DNA of 64,000 nt from Coleophoma eucalyptorum (lineage: Eukaryota; Ascomycota; Leotiomycetes; Helotiales; Dermateaceae). Position 1 is the stretch's first letter. Each line of letters opens with the position of its first letter. The translations under genes and the position numbers were made by a program. Below the pieces are notes generated by a model, which saw nothing but the letters and a program-made list of their open reading frames with translations, searched no databases and had not been told where the DNA came from. The stretch spans positions 191,255 to 255,254 of the forward strand of contig JALRME010000028.1 of NCBI GenBank assembly GCA_026120035.1. Reading direction: 5' to 3'. Below are positions 45,131 through 56,206 of the stretch, in pieces.

Positions 45131-45964
45131 ATGTGATTAGAAGAGAAGAGTTCAAGCAGCATGTGGCTGCGGGGCGTGTTCCAGGCCGGACCATGCATGG
45201 TTATTTTGATCGGCTGCCATCTATCACAGTAAAGCTAAAGTCGTCTCATTAAAGTCTAGGGTTATTTTTCTTTTTAAATTTTGGATTGGAAAATGTAGCC
45301 TAAGATAATGTTGGCAGATAATTCAACATCAACTTCACGCTGGCGATCTTGTATCAAAGTGAACAGGCTTGAATATATTCCCCCTAGCTCCCCGGACATG
45401 TACAATGATTTACTCCAGCATATTAACCCCGCATAAGTATTCTATGGTGATCAATAAAAAGGCTGATCACTACGCTTAGTGGTTCAGGTTAGTGAAGCAG
45501 AATTGCCTGCTTGGAACACCAATGAGATCTTATACCCTCCCACCGCCAGGTTAAAGGTCCAAAAGCGGGCGGTATAATAAGAATCCTGCGTAACTTCCTC
45601 CTTGCAGATGTTGTCTAGTTTTGAGAAATCTGCAAATGAGTGGACTTTGTGGATATTCACTAAGGATTATCGTGGAATCTTGGCGGCATTCGGTATTTTA
45701 TTTGGATCTTCGCAGATGCGCATGAATCTAGATGCTTCTTTAGCATAAATCAGGAAAACGCCCGACATAATTATGAACGGACTAATCAATACCTGACCCA
45801 GTCGTAAAGTCACGCTCCTTTTCTAGAGAAAAGAGCCGTCCCCTATGCATATAAATAAATACATCTTATCCTCTCTTCTCCAGCTTTATCCATTTAACTG
45901 CTTCCAATAGCACTTTATACCTACCACATCACAAGAAGCCCTCAAGAATCCAAAAATTTCGAAG
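45131..45964. other. Intergenic, promoter of the small secreted protein gene
   Basis: No conserved ORF. It holds the 3' flank of the permease gene and, at its right end, the promoter of the cysteine-module gene. Confidence 0.55.
45850..45856 (+). promoter_or_regulatory. TATA box of the cysteine-module secreted protein gene
   Basis: TATAAAT, about 110 nt upstream of ATG 45965, followed by a pyrimidine-rich leader. Confidence 0.5.
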
Positions 45965-46411
45965 ATGAAGTTCACAACTAAACTTAGCCTCTGCCTCTAC
46001 GCTACCATTGTCAGCGGAACTGCCATCGACATACGTGAGAACGAAGAGCGAGCCGTTGGATCGGCATGCTCAACACCATATGTGATGTTTCCTGCTACTA
46101 TTTGCTACAATGCAAACGCTAACTCCAAGAGATAGGCCAGTGGGGTGTGTAGAACTACAAAGGCCTGCACAGATCTCTCGGATCTCTCAGTTCCTGGTTA
46201 CTGCAAGGGAGGCAGCGATATCCAGTGCTGTGTCGATATCCAGTGTTTCCCACCTAAGGGGCCATCTGGCTGGTGCATGAATACTAACGGAGGTTGTCCT
46301 GGAGGCAAGTTTGTTAGGTATAAAGATGCTTCGTTCTTAAAAACCTCCTGCTAATTGATAAAAAGTGGCGCGTGTCCTGGAGGAAATAATTTTAAGTGCT
46401 GTGTCCGCTAG
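45965..46411 (+). CDS. Small secreted protein carrying the lysozyme-associated cysteine module
   Basis: Three exons, 45965-46081, 46136-46317 and 46366-46411, give 114 residues. Intron 1 (54 nt, GCTAACTCCAAGAGATAG end) contains an in-frame TAG and must be removed to read on; intron 2 ends ATTGATAAAAAG. A signal peptide covers about residues 1-19. The mature part is built of the repeated pattern S..PGYC.GGS.IQCC, then a second Cys-rich unit (SGWCMNTNGGCPGG) and a final unit (GACPGGNNFKCCVR). The same pattern (IPGYCPGGSNIQCC) forms the N-terminal module of the GH25 lysozyme gene 1.1 kb downstream. The module is probably a compact disulfide domain for binding to cell walls or for stability; this is inference. 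There is no catalytic domain. Confidence 0.72.
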
Positions 46412-47511
46412 ATGAGGGATGTTTCGAAGAGTCTGATTTTTGATCTGCTATAGTTCTTGTGCATCTCTCCACAATCATTTTGCTTTTGCACGAAATATAG
46501 TTGAAAGGTGTTTATCGATAAAAGTTTTCCAATTTGGGTTATGATGGGAATTGTCTCTAAGGATTTGGCTTCTACCGTAGCTTTAATTTTTTGTGAACCA
46601 CGTATTCAACATACAATCACAACCTTGCGCAAAGTTCAAATACGGACCTCCATGCCTATTGACAGAAATTTAAAGGATGTGTACTAAAACGTTGGATCAG
46701 CACACATTAAACTATTACGCCCTATCATTTAGACAGTTTCATGTGGCCCAAGTGGCAAGAGCTGAACAACTAAAGCCGCATGCCTGCATCCGACCCATCC
46801 CCAGGAAGAGGGCAACAGGAAAATCAAGCATGCCAAGATCAGCCCTTGCAGGAACCATTTCCTCAATCCGAGAACAACCAATGACTGACACCTCAAAGCT
46901 TTACGTAAAATTGAAAACAGCGTGTCGTGGGAATCCATGATGCCGCTAAATTCCTGGGGAAGACATTGAGCGGGAAGATGCATATTGGGCAACGACCTTT
47001 CAGTGTGGAAATCCCTCATAGAATCGATACCCTATAGCCGAGATCTCTTGTACCATGCTAGTTTTAGTGTTGCCCAAAACTCAGCAAAAGCTCCGGAGAA
47101 CATTATGGTTGGTCGTCTGAAATAAGCTCCTTGCTTATATCTAAAGAGTTTCCAGCTAAGACACCAAACGGGCTGATCCGGTTTGCATTTCCCACTGAGT
47201 GGTTACCTTTGTTTCCACATTTACATAATAGGGAAGATCTTTTATGATTTTGAATGATAGACGTATAGATCATCCTAGATCGTGTACTCCAGGTTTCACG
47301 ATGTTGGTTATGATCGTCACTAGAAATGCAGATGGACGGAGAACCAAGAGATATCTGTTCAGCCTTGCGGTCACTGAGTGACGCCCTTTGCAGGGCATGA
47401 ATAACCAGAGAAAATCTTTTATTCCACAGTAACATTCACTTTGTATAAGAAGATGTAAATGTAAACGATAAGTCCAAACTATTCAATCACCAATTTCAAC
47501 CAAATTCAAAC
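46412..47511. other. Intergenic, no supported gene
   Basis: 1.1 kb between two related secreted-protein genes. ORFs 46677-46940 (plus) and 46729-47019, 47103-47435 (minus) have no motif. No further copy of the cysteine module was seen. Confidence 0.5.
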
Positions 47512-48849
47512 ATGCCGAGCTCATATATCAAATCTACCCTCCTAGTTATTCTTCTTATCAAAGTGCTCGAAAGCAATGCGATACTCGTGAGCTCGAGCTC
47601 AGGCCAAATTTCAAGCTCAATTTCGAGCTCAACCTTGGCTTCACCAACGCCCTGCTCTGCACCCGTATGTTGGCTCCCGCTGTACGCGCTCCTCATACTA
47701 AGATCCGCAGGCTGGCTTAGGGACTTGCGTACCAACCTCCTCTTGTAGTGGGACAAGCATACCCGGATACTGCCCTGGGGGAAGTAATATTCAGTGCTGT
47801 ATCAATTCGTGCAAGACGCCTTATGGGACTGGCATTTGTCAGTTTACAAGCAATGCTTGTAAGGGTACTTATATATCAGGATATTGTCCAGGTGCTAGTA
47901 ATATTCAAGTCAGAAGTCATATAAAATCATCTTAGTATTTACACTGACAGAATAGTGCTGTGTTGCTGGAGGTACTAGTACCAGTTCCAGTTCCAGCACC
48001 GGTTCCAGCATCAGTTCCTCTGCTACAGCACAACCAACTACTGCAGTTGATATATCCTCTGCACCTCCTTCAAGTTTCTGGACTTGTGCTGCGAAAACAT
48101 ACGACGTTGTTGTCATCCGAGGCTACCAGCAAGCCTGTGGTTCTGTAAGTCCGCATCTCACCGACCCAAATTCTTTACTGACAGTACGGAAAGGGAGGGA
48201 GGGTTGATCCAAACTTCCTACCAAGCTATAAAGCAGCTAAAGCAGCAGGTGTCCCTCGAATCGATGGGTATCTATTTCCATGCACAGGCACGCAATCTGG
48301 AGGCGTGGCTTGCAAAACCCCCCAGACCCAACTGAACGAGCTCATCGCCGTGATCAAGAATAACAATATGGCCATTGGCAATCTGTGGTTTGATATAGAA
48401 CCTACATCTTCTTCATCGGGAGATCCATGTAATGCATGGCAGTTGTCGGCAGCTCAAAATGTGGCGCTTGCCAAGCAATGGGTAGCGCTTCTTACGCAGA
48501 GTGGTTACTCTTGGGGTATATATGCAAACGGGTAAGCTTAGGTAGAAAGATGGACATTTTAATGAACGCCTATTAATTATCTATGAATTTAGCAATCAAT
48601 GGAGTGGCATGTTTGGCTCTAGATCTACAGATATTGGATCTCAACTCCCGCTGTGGGCTGTTCAGGCTGATGGAAAGCCTGGCGTGGATACCGTTACGAC
48701 TTTCATGGGTGGCTGGACTTCAGCTGTTGCCAAGCAGTACAAGTTAGGTCAGTAAAAATCTAGAAGTCCGTGATCAAAGACTGTCTACTAATACAATTCT
48801 AGATACCACGGGATGTGGTGCCTCGGTCGATCTTGATTCTTTTGACTGA
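47512..48849 (+). CDS. Secreted GH25 lysozyme with N-terminal cysteine module
   Basis: Six exons, 47512-47664, 47711-47908, 47956-48144, 48185-48531, 48593-48747 and 48803-48849, close in phase to 362 residues. A signal peptide covers about residues 1-23. A Ser-rich stretch leads into two Cys-rich units, IPGYCPGGSNIQCC and ISGYCPGASNIQCC (about 70-125), then a Ser/Thr linker. The GH25 (Chalaropsis-type) domain starts near residue 160 (YDVVVIRGY) and runs to the end; the catalytic pair is D250-x-E252 in NLWFDIEP, with YSWGIYANGNQW and QLPLWAVQADG later. GH25 muramidases cleave the MurNAc-GlcNAc bond of bacterial peptidoglycan, so an antibacterial or bacteria-feeding role is likely. Its 3' end is 60 bp from the convergent NLR gene. 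Confidence 0.88.
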
Positions 48850-48909
48850 AAATTGGAATTCGGTTGAGCTGGGAGATTTGTGAAGCACAAGAAGAGTTTT
48901 CCTATCGTA

Positions 48910-51900
48910 TCAATGCGGACTCTGAATTGAAAAATGCTTCTTGCTTAAATCAAACGCTTGGTCATATCTTTGTTCAGCTTCTCGATACTTCCCACTTTGT
49001 AAGAAATATTCTCCCATAACGAAATACAGCCGGCGTAATGGCTCTGTAGAATTGCCTGAAATATCGTCTCGGAGTAGACATTCTGCGTGAGGAAGATATT
49101 TCATACATATTGCCTTGTTATCGTGATCGTAAAAGGGGAAAACAGTAGTGATAAAGTAAAGGGAGTTTTCGCTCCATAACCTCCAATTATCCTTGCCATG
49201 TAACCAATTGCGTCCTGTTAACTGGACTAGGCGGTGCATATCATATGAATCTGAATCCTTGCGTCGAATGACAAAGGCGTATTTTTGCAATACGGCAATT
49301 GCATCCTCGTGCTCCCTATCTGAAGCGCCTGGTAATAAAGTACGGGGGATATCCTGTGCAGCAACGCAGAACATGGAGTATAGATAGCGTTCAGCAAGCT
49401 TATTAGACTGTGTTATTTGGTTGAAAGAAATCAACCAGGTCGATGCAATAGGATTGCGAATTTCCTTAAACCCTCTGTATCGCCCAAGATCTTCGAAATT
49501 CATGCTTAGCTGCCTGATGAGCTCCTTGTCGCTACTCATATAGAATCTGAGATAAGCAGAAACTGATATCATGTTCTCGTTCATGTAAGCTGCCGCTTGC
49601 TTGATGGCCAGAGGAAGGTTAGTTAGAACGTTAAGCAGTTCTTTCATGTCCTCTGTTTCCGTGGCCTGAACCTCTTGTAGCAGAGTTTCCTTAAAAAGAT
49701 CTTGGGCCTCATCATTATTCATTTCTCCAATGGCTATGATATTTTTCCCGGCGTGTTTTGAAGCAATACCATGATTTCGAGTTGTAAGGAGAATAGAAGC
49801 ATTTTGGTTAAACGGGAGAAAATCAGCAACTCGGGGATTAGTATCATCTTGATAGAGCATGTCAGTGTCGTCTGCATTGTCAATGATCATCAGCCATGTG
49901 CCTGCACTCGGTTGGCTCAATGCTTCTTGTACAAGCAACTTGACATCTGCTTTCTCATTGCCGATGCCTTCAACTTGAAGCCTTTTTCCGATCTCACGAT
50001 AAGCATTTTCAAAGCTAGCTGTAGTGATAGCAGGTACCCAGAATACTGAACAATGTGGCAACGTCTTATGGATCTCGAAACCAGCTTTTAGTGCAAGTTG
50101 GGTCTTCCCTATTCCACCAAGTCCTGTTATGGCTAGTCTCTGGCAGTCATCTTTGTTGTTTTCTGGGTTGCAGATTTTGATGATTTTCTCAAGTTGGACT
50201 TTACGACCAATGAACTTATCAGGTCCAAAGGGAACAATGTAATGCCCCAGGACTGGCTTGTTGGTTGTTGAGGTTCTGAAGTCTATGCCTGCGACAAATT
50301 AGCAAATCTGTTTTTTGTTTTGGCTCCTCTATTATCTGTCATCAATTTCCATCTGACTAGAAATCAGGTCGAGAGTCCTTGTTTATATAAATGCTCGATT
50401 TAAATTTGTCTAGCAATTTGTTTCAAATTGACTAATATTTCAGAAGCTTTTCATCGGAAGGGAAAGCATACAAGCTGATGAAGTAGAATCACTTACTGAA
50501 TCTCCCTGCTAATTTACCCGGTGCCTCCTCAGCAAATTTCTGGAGGAGTTGTATAATTTGGCAGTATACTTCGTTTCTATCCGTAAATTTGACAATGTTA
50601 GAGTGGTCGGCATTGATGTAGATCTTTTCTTCCAATGAATCTGGTAGATTAAGCAATGCCGACTTAGATTCCACCAATGTTTGGAGGTCGCCACTCCTTG
50701 ACCACTTCTTACCAACCTATGTTAAATTAGAGCGGATATTCATATAATAATGACACACATACCTGTACAACGGCTTTTGTTTGTATCTGCTCTACACAAC
50801 TGACAATCTTGAAATCAGTGATAAAGTTTTTAAAGTCTAATAGGTTTCTTTGAAGGAGCAACGAATCGCTATTGATTTCTTCGAAAAGAGAGGATCTGTT
50901 GTATTTTTTTCTTGCAATTAACATCTCATAGATGTCTTTGGCATAGATCCCTTGATGCGGTACGGCGAAGAAGACAATTCCGTATATTGACTGAGCTAAA
51001 TGCCAAAGTTCGCGGTCCTGGTGTTGTGCCACTTGTCGAAGCTGGACTAAGGCCTCATAATCTGTAAGTAACTGTTCTTAGATTTAGCATACCAAGTCAT
51101 ACTTGTGCGATCAAAAGTCCTCCATAACAGTGCCCAATAAGAATTATGGGTTTTTTTTGGGCCTAGTTGTCGTTAGTATTCCTTAAATTCAGCTGCTTTT
51201 GGGTTGGTGTCGAACTTCTTGTGATGTTCTAGCCATCTTAAGGGCCCCCAAGAACTGCCTTATATATGGATTTGTGTTTTCTACACCTTGAGAGTTAAAA
51301 TCCGTGTCGTAGCCATATGTCATAACACGGCAGTTAGAAAGATCATCAGATAGAAAGTCTTTAAGCCACATTGGTGCATGGGGACTGTGTCCCCTCCATG
51401 AACCTGATGCGTGCCCGTTCAAACCTGGAACAGCGATTATGCTACGTCAATCTAGTTAGGGACATATCTAAGCACTCCAAGATTCTATAACTTACTCGGC
51501 AGCAATTTCTACGTTAGTGGCCGTCGAATACATTTGAGTGAGGCCGTGGAAATTTCTATCAAAGGTGATATCTGATCCCTTGTACTTCTCGTACTTCTTG
51601 GGGATTTCAACTAGAAAGGGCGGTGGTGTAACAAATTTTACTAATGGGGTTATCGTTTTTCCATTGTCGAAGATTGTTGGAACGATCGTGATGTTGCTAA
51701 TTTCCCCCATTTGTTGATCGCTTTGGAATACAGAGAACCCAGAAGCTATAGAAATAAGAAGAATAATGAAGGTAGATGTTGTTAGAAATCGTCCACCGAC
51801 TCCGAATCCTTGAGAGATAAAGGAAAGGAAGAAAGTCAGTAACAGCACCGCGCTAACTACGAATATAGCGACGCTGTTCCTAACCTTCTCTTGTGATTGA

Positions 51901-52016
51901 TCTTTCCCCTCCTTTTCTTGATTCGAGAGCCTCTTAATGTGCGACGAGACATCCTCTTTCGACACGTCATGAGGGTATCCGTAGACTCGTATTGTTGGAA
52001 AATGCTCAGGCCCCAT
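48910..52016 (-). CDS. NLR-like STAND protein: membrane segments, alpha/beta-hydrolase, NB-ARC, truncated TPR
   Basis: Six minus-strand exons, 52016-51496, 51441-51216, 51162-51103, 51053-50763, 50716-50497 and 50288-48910, close in phase to 898 residues. Order: two membrane segments (about 47-69 and 77-96); an alpha/beta-hydrolase (about 175-420; IIAVPGLNGHASGSW, LIGHCYGGLLIAQ, IVFFAVPHQG, and NADHSNIVKF with His 404); NB-ARC (about 455-740) with Walker A GLGGIGKT (495-502), Walker B TWLMIIDNADD, ILLTTRN and NLPLAIKQ; a YDMHRLV (MHD-like) motif; and barely one TPR (YFLQSGKYREAEQRYDQAF). Fungal NLRs with this hydrolase act in non-self recognition and cell death. Two oddities: the expected nucleophile Ser (G-x-S-x-G) is Cys 261, and the usual TPR array is missing. 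Intron 5 (208 nt) is long for this region. Confidence 0.82.
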
Positions 52017-54773
52017 TTTAGGCTTCTTCTATTCTATGATGTGCTACTCGAGATATGAAGCATGCTCTATGAGAGTTGTGTTAGATTACTTCATATCTCC
52101 ACCCAGCAGCTCTACTTCAACAAGGCAGCAGAAAACAAGATTGCTAGGTTTAATTTCACATATGGAGGGTCCGAAAAAGATTTTATTAGCTTACGAGTGT
52201 AGGCGCTACGGCTCCCAATTGCTTTGCTGTCAGTTGCGCCTCAGCAAATACAGGGCCTATCGAATTTGCCGGATGGCAGACATGTGATTATCTGACCGTG
52301 GATTAACCCATGTGCAAGACGTACTGCTTTTTACTTATTGATTCTAGAAAAAGGTTATACCAGATATCAAGAACACCCGTTTCTACAGCCAGTGGGAGAG
52401 TCAGTGCAGATATCTGGCCATATTGCTGTTGTCCTTTGGGAGAGGGTTTGTGGCCATCGCCACTTGCGCCAGGATCCCTGCTGCACACATCACTCTGGGA
52501 GCATGCAAAAGCCACAACGAGACGAAGTCTAGAGGTAAGCGCCTGTAGCTATTACTTTTAGGGCGACATTTTGTTTCGCAGTCGGTCTATTGATGGGAAT
52601 CCGAACGCGGCTGAAACGAGCGTTGGTTGGTAAAGCAGAAGCAGAAGCAGACGTAACTGCGAAGCGAAAGAATAGGTGAGCGTATAGGCTTCCTTGCTGA
52701 AGGTGGGTAGCCAGCCGTGCCAGCCAGTTGTGCGGCTTGAGGTTTCTTTGCTTTTCCTTGCTTTACTCTTAGCCAATTCAGCCTTCGTCTTATCTCTCTA
52801 GAAGCTGGTTGGCTTACAGTTTAGAGCAGTGTCATAGTGGCTTGTATCGCATGGGTATTAATAATTCTGCGAGTACAGCTAAGGGAGAGAGGCAGACTTC
52901 TATGGTATGATGAGACAACCAGTGTTGTGGTTCGCATTTCGATGTCAAATTAAATGCTGTATAAAGACAAAATTGACCCAGCCCATTGTTGTTCTCTAAA
53001 ACTGTGGGGTTAGGTCGTAATTACCCCGCATATAACAAGGTTATGGAAGTCAACGAAACCATTAGCCCGATTGGGATATTCAAAACTTCAAGTCCTGCAA
53101 GCAAAAGCCGTTCAGGTATATCTTGTAGCACCTCTAACTGTGAGCCTAGTTGTGTAACATACAGCGTGTGTCCCAATGCAAACCGCAACTTTCACATAAC
53201 TTATCCTTGGAAGTGTAGCTAACATCTTCAAAATTGACGGCCTAACGCCATCATTATCCAAGCCTTTGATGAGCTCCCAGGAGTCTTGACTACAACCCCT
53301 AGAATGCCCATGGCTCAGCAAAACCCCCAATACCTGGTAAACTGGTAGGCCCAAAGCTTTCAACAGAGTGATCGTACCTTCTAAATCTCTACCTGCAGTT
53401 TACAACCCGCGTGCCGGCTTTCTAAAGAGTGCACTATCTCTCGGAGACCTAAGTGGGATGCTAAAACACCTATGGTTTGCCGGTGCAAAGCATCTTGTAT
53501 CGCAATTGCACTTTCAGGTGGCTATGGTCGAGAGATCACCATCGTCGATCGGATGAACCTTTACCTTATCTGAGATAATGAGAAGATCTTTCTTAAGCCT
53601 ATTCTGAGGTTTCTTCTCAACCCGACCTTTTGGAACAGTAATCTGAAATGTCCGGATGGCTGTGCGTGCGAGGATATCAGAGCTGCTGTGGATAATGACG
53701 GCGTCGGTCAGCTGCCATTGGACTTGTCTATCGGGATACCATAAAAATAGCTCTAGGATTTCTCTATACATATGCTTGTCTCATATCCTCGGAGAGTGAC
53801 TTCTTCATTGCTAATGGAAAGCGCCAGTTACCTCGTAAGGCAGACAATTCGACAATTGAATGGGTAAAGTGGAAGAGGTTAGCTAGGGAGCTTCACACAG
53901 GGCATGGCCCAGATACGATCTACCTGCGCTTTCTACTTGCCGATCTTCGCCTCTCCCGCATTAATACCATTAACTTGTAGGAGCTTCTGAGCCAGTGTGG
54001 TTGACTAGAATATTTGAAGCACAAAATGAGGACAACCGAAGACGCAAAATTATCTATATGAAGAATGGTTATAATCAAAGATTCAAACACGTATGGCACT
54101 TTTATGATAAGCTTACCAGATCACTACAATTACTTGAAAATGCTAATTGTCTCAGGAATTGAGAAATCTTCTCTGAGATATACTGGTCAGCTTCGACTAT
54201 AATGTCGAGATATCGATTTTACAAGATACCTAAATAGTGCATAAGACCTAATGAATGTAACAATGTCATATATATAGCACTATCTAGCTTCTTGCTAGGC
54301 TCTGGTCACATCAGAGATTCTGGTTTCAAAATGTCGCTGTTGCATATTACAAGACCACGTGCCTTGACATAGTATGACAGAGAAATGATGACAACGGATT
54401 TGAAACAGACACGAGTACTGCTTACTTCTCTCTAACAATAGAATTTGACTTTAAAGCTCCAGGAGCGAAGCTTGCAGGGTTTCTATGTACCGAATTTCAA
54501 ACAAAGAACATCGCACGTGTTTTTTGTAATCCGACCTTTCATTATGAAGTAAGGCTTTTCTTCTATCTCAGTAGAATAAACGTCTGAAGAGTTGTTTTAG
54601 GTGTACAAGGTGTTCTACTAGCTGTTGTGGCCCTACCCGCAGTCCTAGAGTCTGGTTTAAAGTTTAGTGACTTCAAGAACTCGTGCGCAATGATTGGAAG
54701 AGAATTACTCCGCACTCTGCATCACAGCTGATCACCAGTCAGCTTTCAGTGCTGAATCAAGTGTGACGTACGA
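52017..54773. other. Gene-poor region with possible gene relics
   Basis: About 2.8 kb without an intact gene. The left end is the promoter of the NLR gene. Some stretches look protein-like but lack starts, splice sites or length: plus strand about 53845-53980 (WVKWKRLARELHTGHGPD, then YLRFLLADLRLSRINTIN) and minus 53514-53771. No terminal repeats or transposase motifs were seen. I read it as decayed coding DNA, but I cannot name the parent. Confidence 0.4.
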
Positions 54774-55364
54774 ATGCTTCAAGACAGCGCATCTATAACT
54801 ATATCAATTCCCCTGGAAAATTTGGCCACCATCGTTTTCAGAGCAATAGACCTGGTATTGTTAAGGTCAAACTCATCGCTAAACAAGATTGTTCGACTCT
54901 ACCCAAATACTGCACAAGCGACGAGACTATCTCTTGGTAATCGCGTTGTGATAATGACAATCAACTCTTCGCCACCCGTGGCCTTTGAACGTTCTAAGGG
55001 TGCACAAGAAACATCTCCCTCGATATCGTCAGAGACTCATGCTGTGGCGTCCCGCGAAACTTCTACGTCCTCGCCTGATCTAGCACTTCCTCTTGGTTGG
55101 GAACAGGGTACAACGCCAGCTGGAAGAACTTACTTCATCAACCATAACAACCGCACTACAACATGGGTCGATCCTCGGATATCTGGTGCTGAGACTAGTA
55201 ATGCGTCGGGGTCTGTTTTCTTGGCTGGCTCTCCCTTGCCCACCGGGTGGGAAGCTAGGCGTGCACAGAAAGGAAGAATATACTTTGTCGATCATGTGGG
55301 GAAGAAGACAACCTGGGAAGACCCTCGGTATATTTCAGATACCAATACATCTGATAAAGAGTAG
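54774..55364 (+). CDS. Orphan protein with two WW domains, Rsp5/Nedd4-like fragment
   Basis: Uninterrupted ORF of 196 residues from ATG 54774. Two WW domains are clear: about 106-138 ([20 protein letters not shown]...TTTWVDPR) and about 154-188 ([20 protein letters not shown]...TTWEDPR), each with both Trp and the final Pro. Their form, with FxDH and TTW.DPR, is that of Nedd4/Rsp5 ubiquitin ligases, which bind PPxY ligands. The ORF stops right after the second WW domain, without a HECT domain; the segment [15 protein letters not shown] before the first WW recalls the end of an Rsp5 C2 domain. It may be a truncated copy, a decoy adaptor, or a pseudogene remnant. The N-terminal 50 residues are of doubtful reality. 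Confidence 0.55.
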   Translation: MLQDSASITISIPLENLATIVFRAIDLVLLRSNSSLNKIVRLYPNTAQATRLSLGNRVVIMTINSSPPVAFERSKGAQETSPSISSETHAVASRETSTSSPDLALPLGWEQGTTPAGRTYFINHNNRTTTWVDPRISGAETSNASGSVFLAGSPLPTGWEARRAQKGRIYFVDHVGKKTTWEDPRYISDTNTSDKE

Positions 55365-56206
55365 ATGGAGCCGTCAGTGTTTATAGTATACAAAGATCGT
55401 GCTTTCACTCCCTGTCTCGTCAGCCTTAGCGATTACGTTCAAAAAGAGAACTCCATAACTACAAAAGTCGTTTCCTCTTCCGGTCTGATGTACGTGAAGG
55501 AAGTCCTCAAAATTACCTTTGCATAGCCAATGCTACTTCCCTAGTTGGTATACTCTGTATATCCTGTCGAATGTCCAAGGCGCTTTGTAGTCGACGCTAG
55601 TCCACTCCGCCGAGATGAGGGGATGGATTTTTGAACTGCCGTATTTCTTTAGGTTGGTCCACAAAGACCTCCATTGAACCTTCCATGACATTGACCTTGT
55701 TTGATCCTATCGTTTTTTCCAGCCTTTGCCCAAACTCTATTTGCAAATATACTTCTTCCAAAATCGGCATTACCGGTTACCAAATTGGTTCCATGCTGCT
55801 CTTAACGTTTAATCTCTTCAACTCAGCATCCCAGTTGAGTAGTATTCTAGACAGCCACCAGTGAGATGGCTTAACCGAAACGATGAAGGTCTTTGCCTTC
55901 TCAGAGTCCTTCTGAATACTATTTGACAAGACTGAATGAGGTTTTTGATTAGCGAGTGACATGAGAGGAAACAGTCACTAGAGTGAGGGGTCAGAGTTGG
56001 CTTCCTCTAAGTTGATTAAGTTCTTTTTTAGAAAATTCAGTTTTTCATTCATCAGCTAAAAGATAGACTAACTCCCAGCTAGCATCACGGCATCACGGCA
56101 TCATTCCTTTTTTCATGTCCCAAATTTGACAAGTTGTCTAGGATTCAATGTTAGCAAAACTCCAAGATTTTTCAGAGAATGGACCACTTACGTTGTGTAT
56201 TGTATT
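55365..56206. other. Intergenic, no supported gene
   Basis: Follows the WW gene. No HECT-type coding sequence (such as the Cys active-site region) was found downstream in any frame. ORFs 55631-55864 (plus) and 55777-55962 (minus) are mirror shadows. A GCATCACG direct repeat (CATCACGGCATCACGGCATC) lies at 56084-56103. Confidence 0.5.

Noticed and set aside
52017..54773. Transposon or retroelement
   Set aside because: No transposase, reverse transcriptase or integrase motif and no terminal repeats seen.
54774..55386. Full Nedd4/Rsp5 ubiquitin ligase
   Set aside because: Only WW domains are present; no HECT domain or active-site Cys region downstream in any frame.
56084..56103. Short direct repeat CATCACGG as a target-site duplication
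   Set aside because: Only two to three tandem copies with no element between them.
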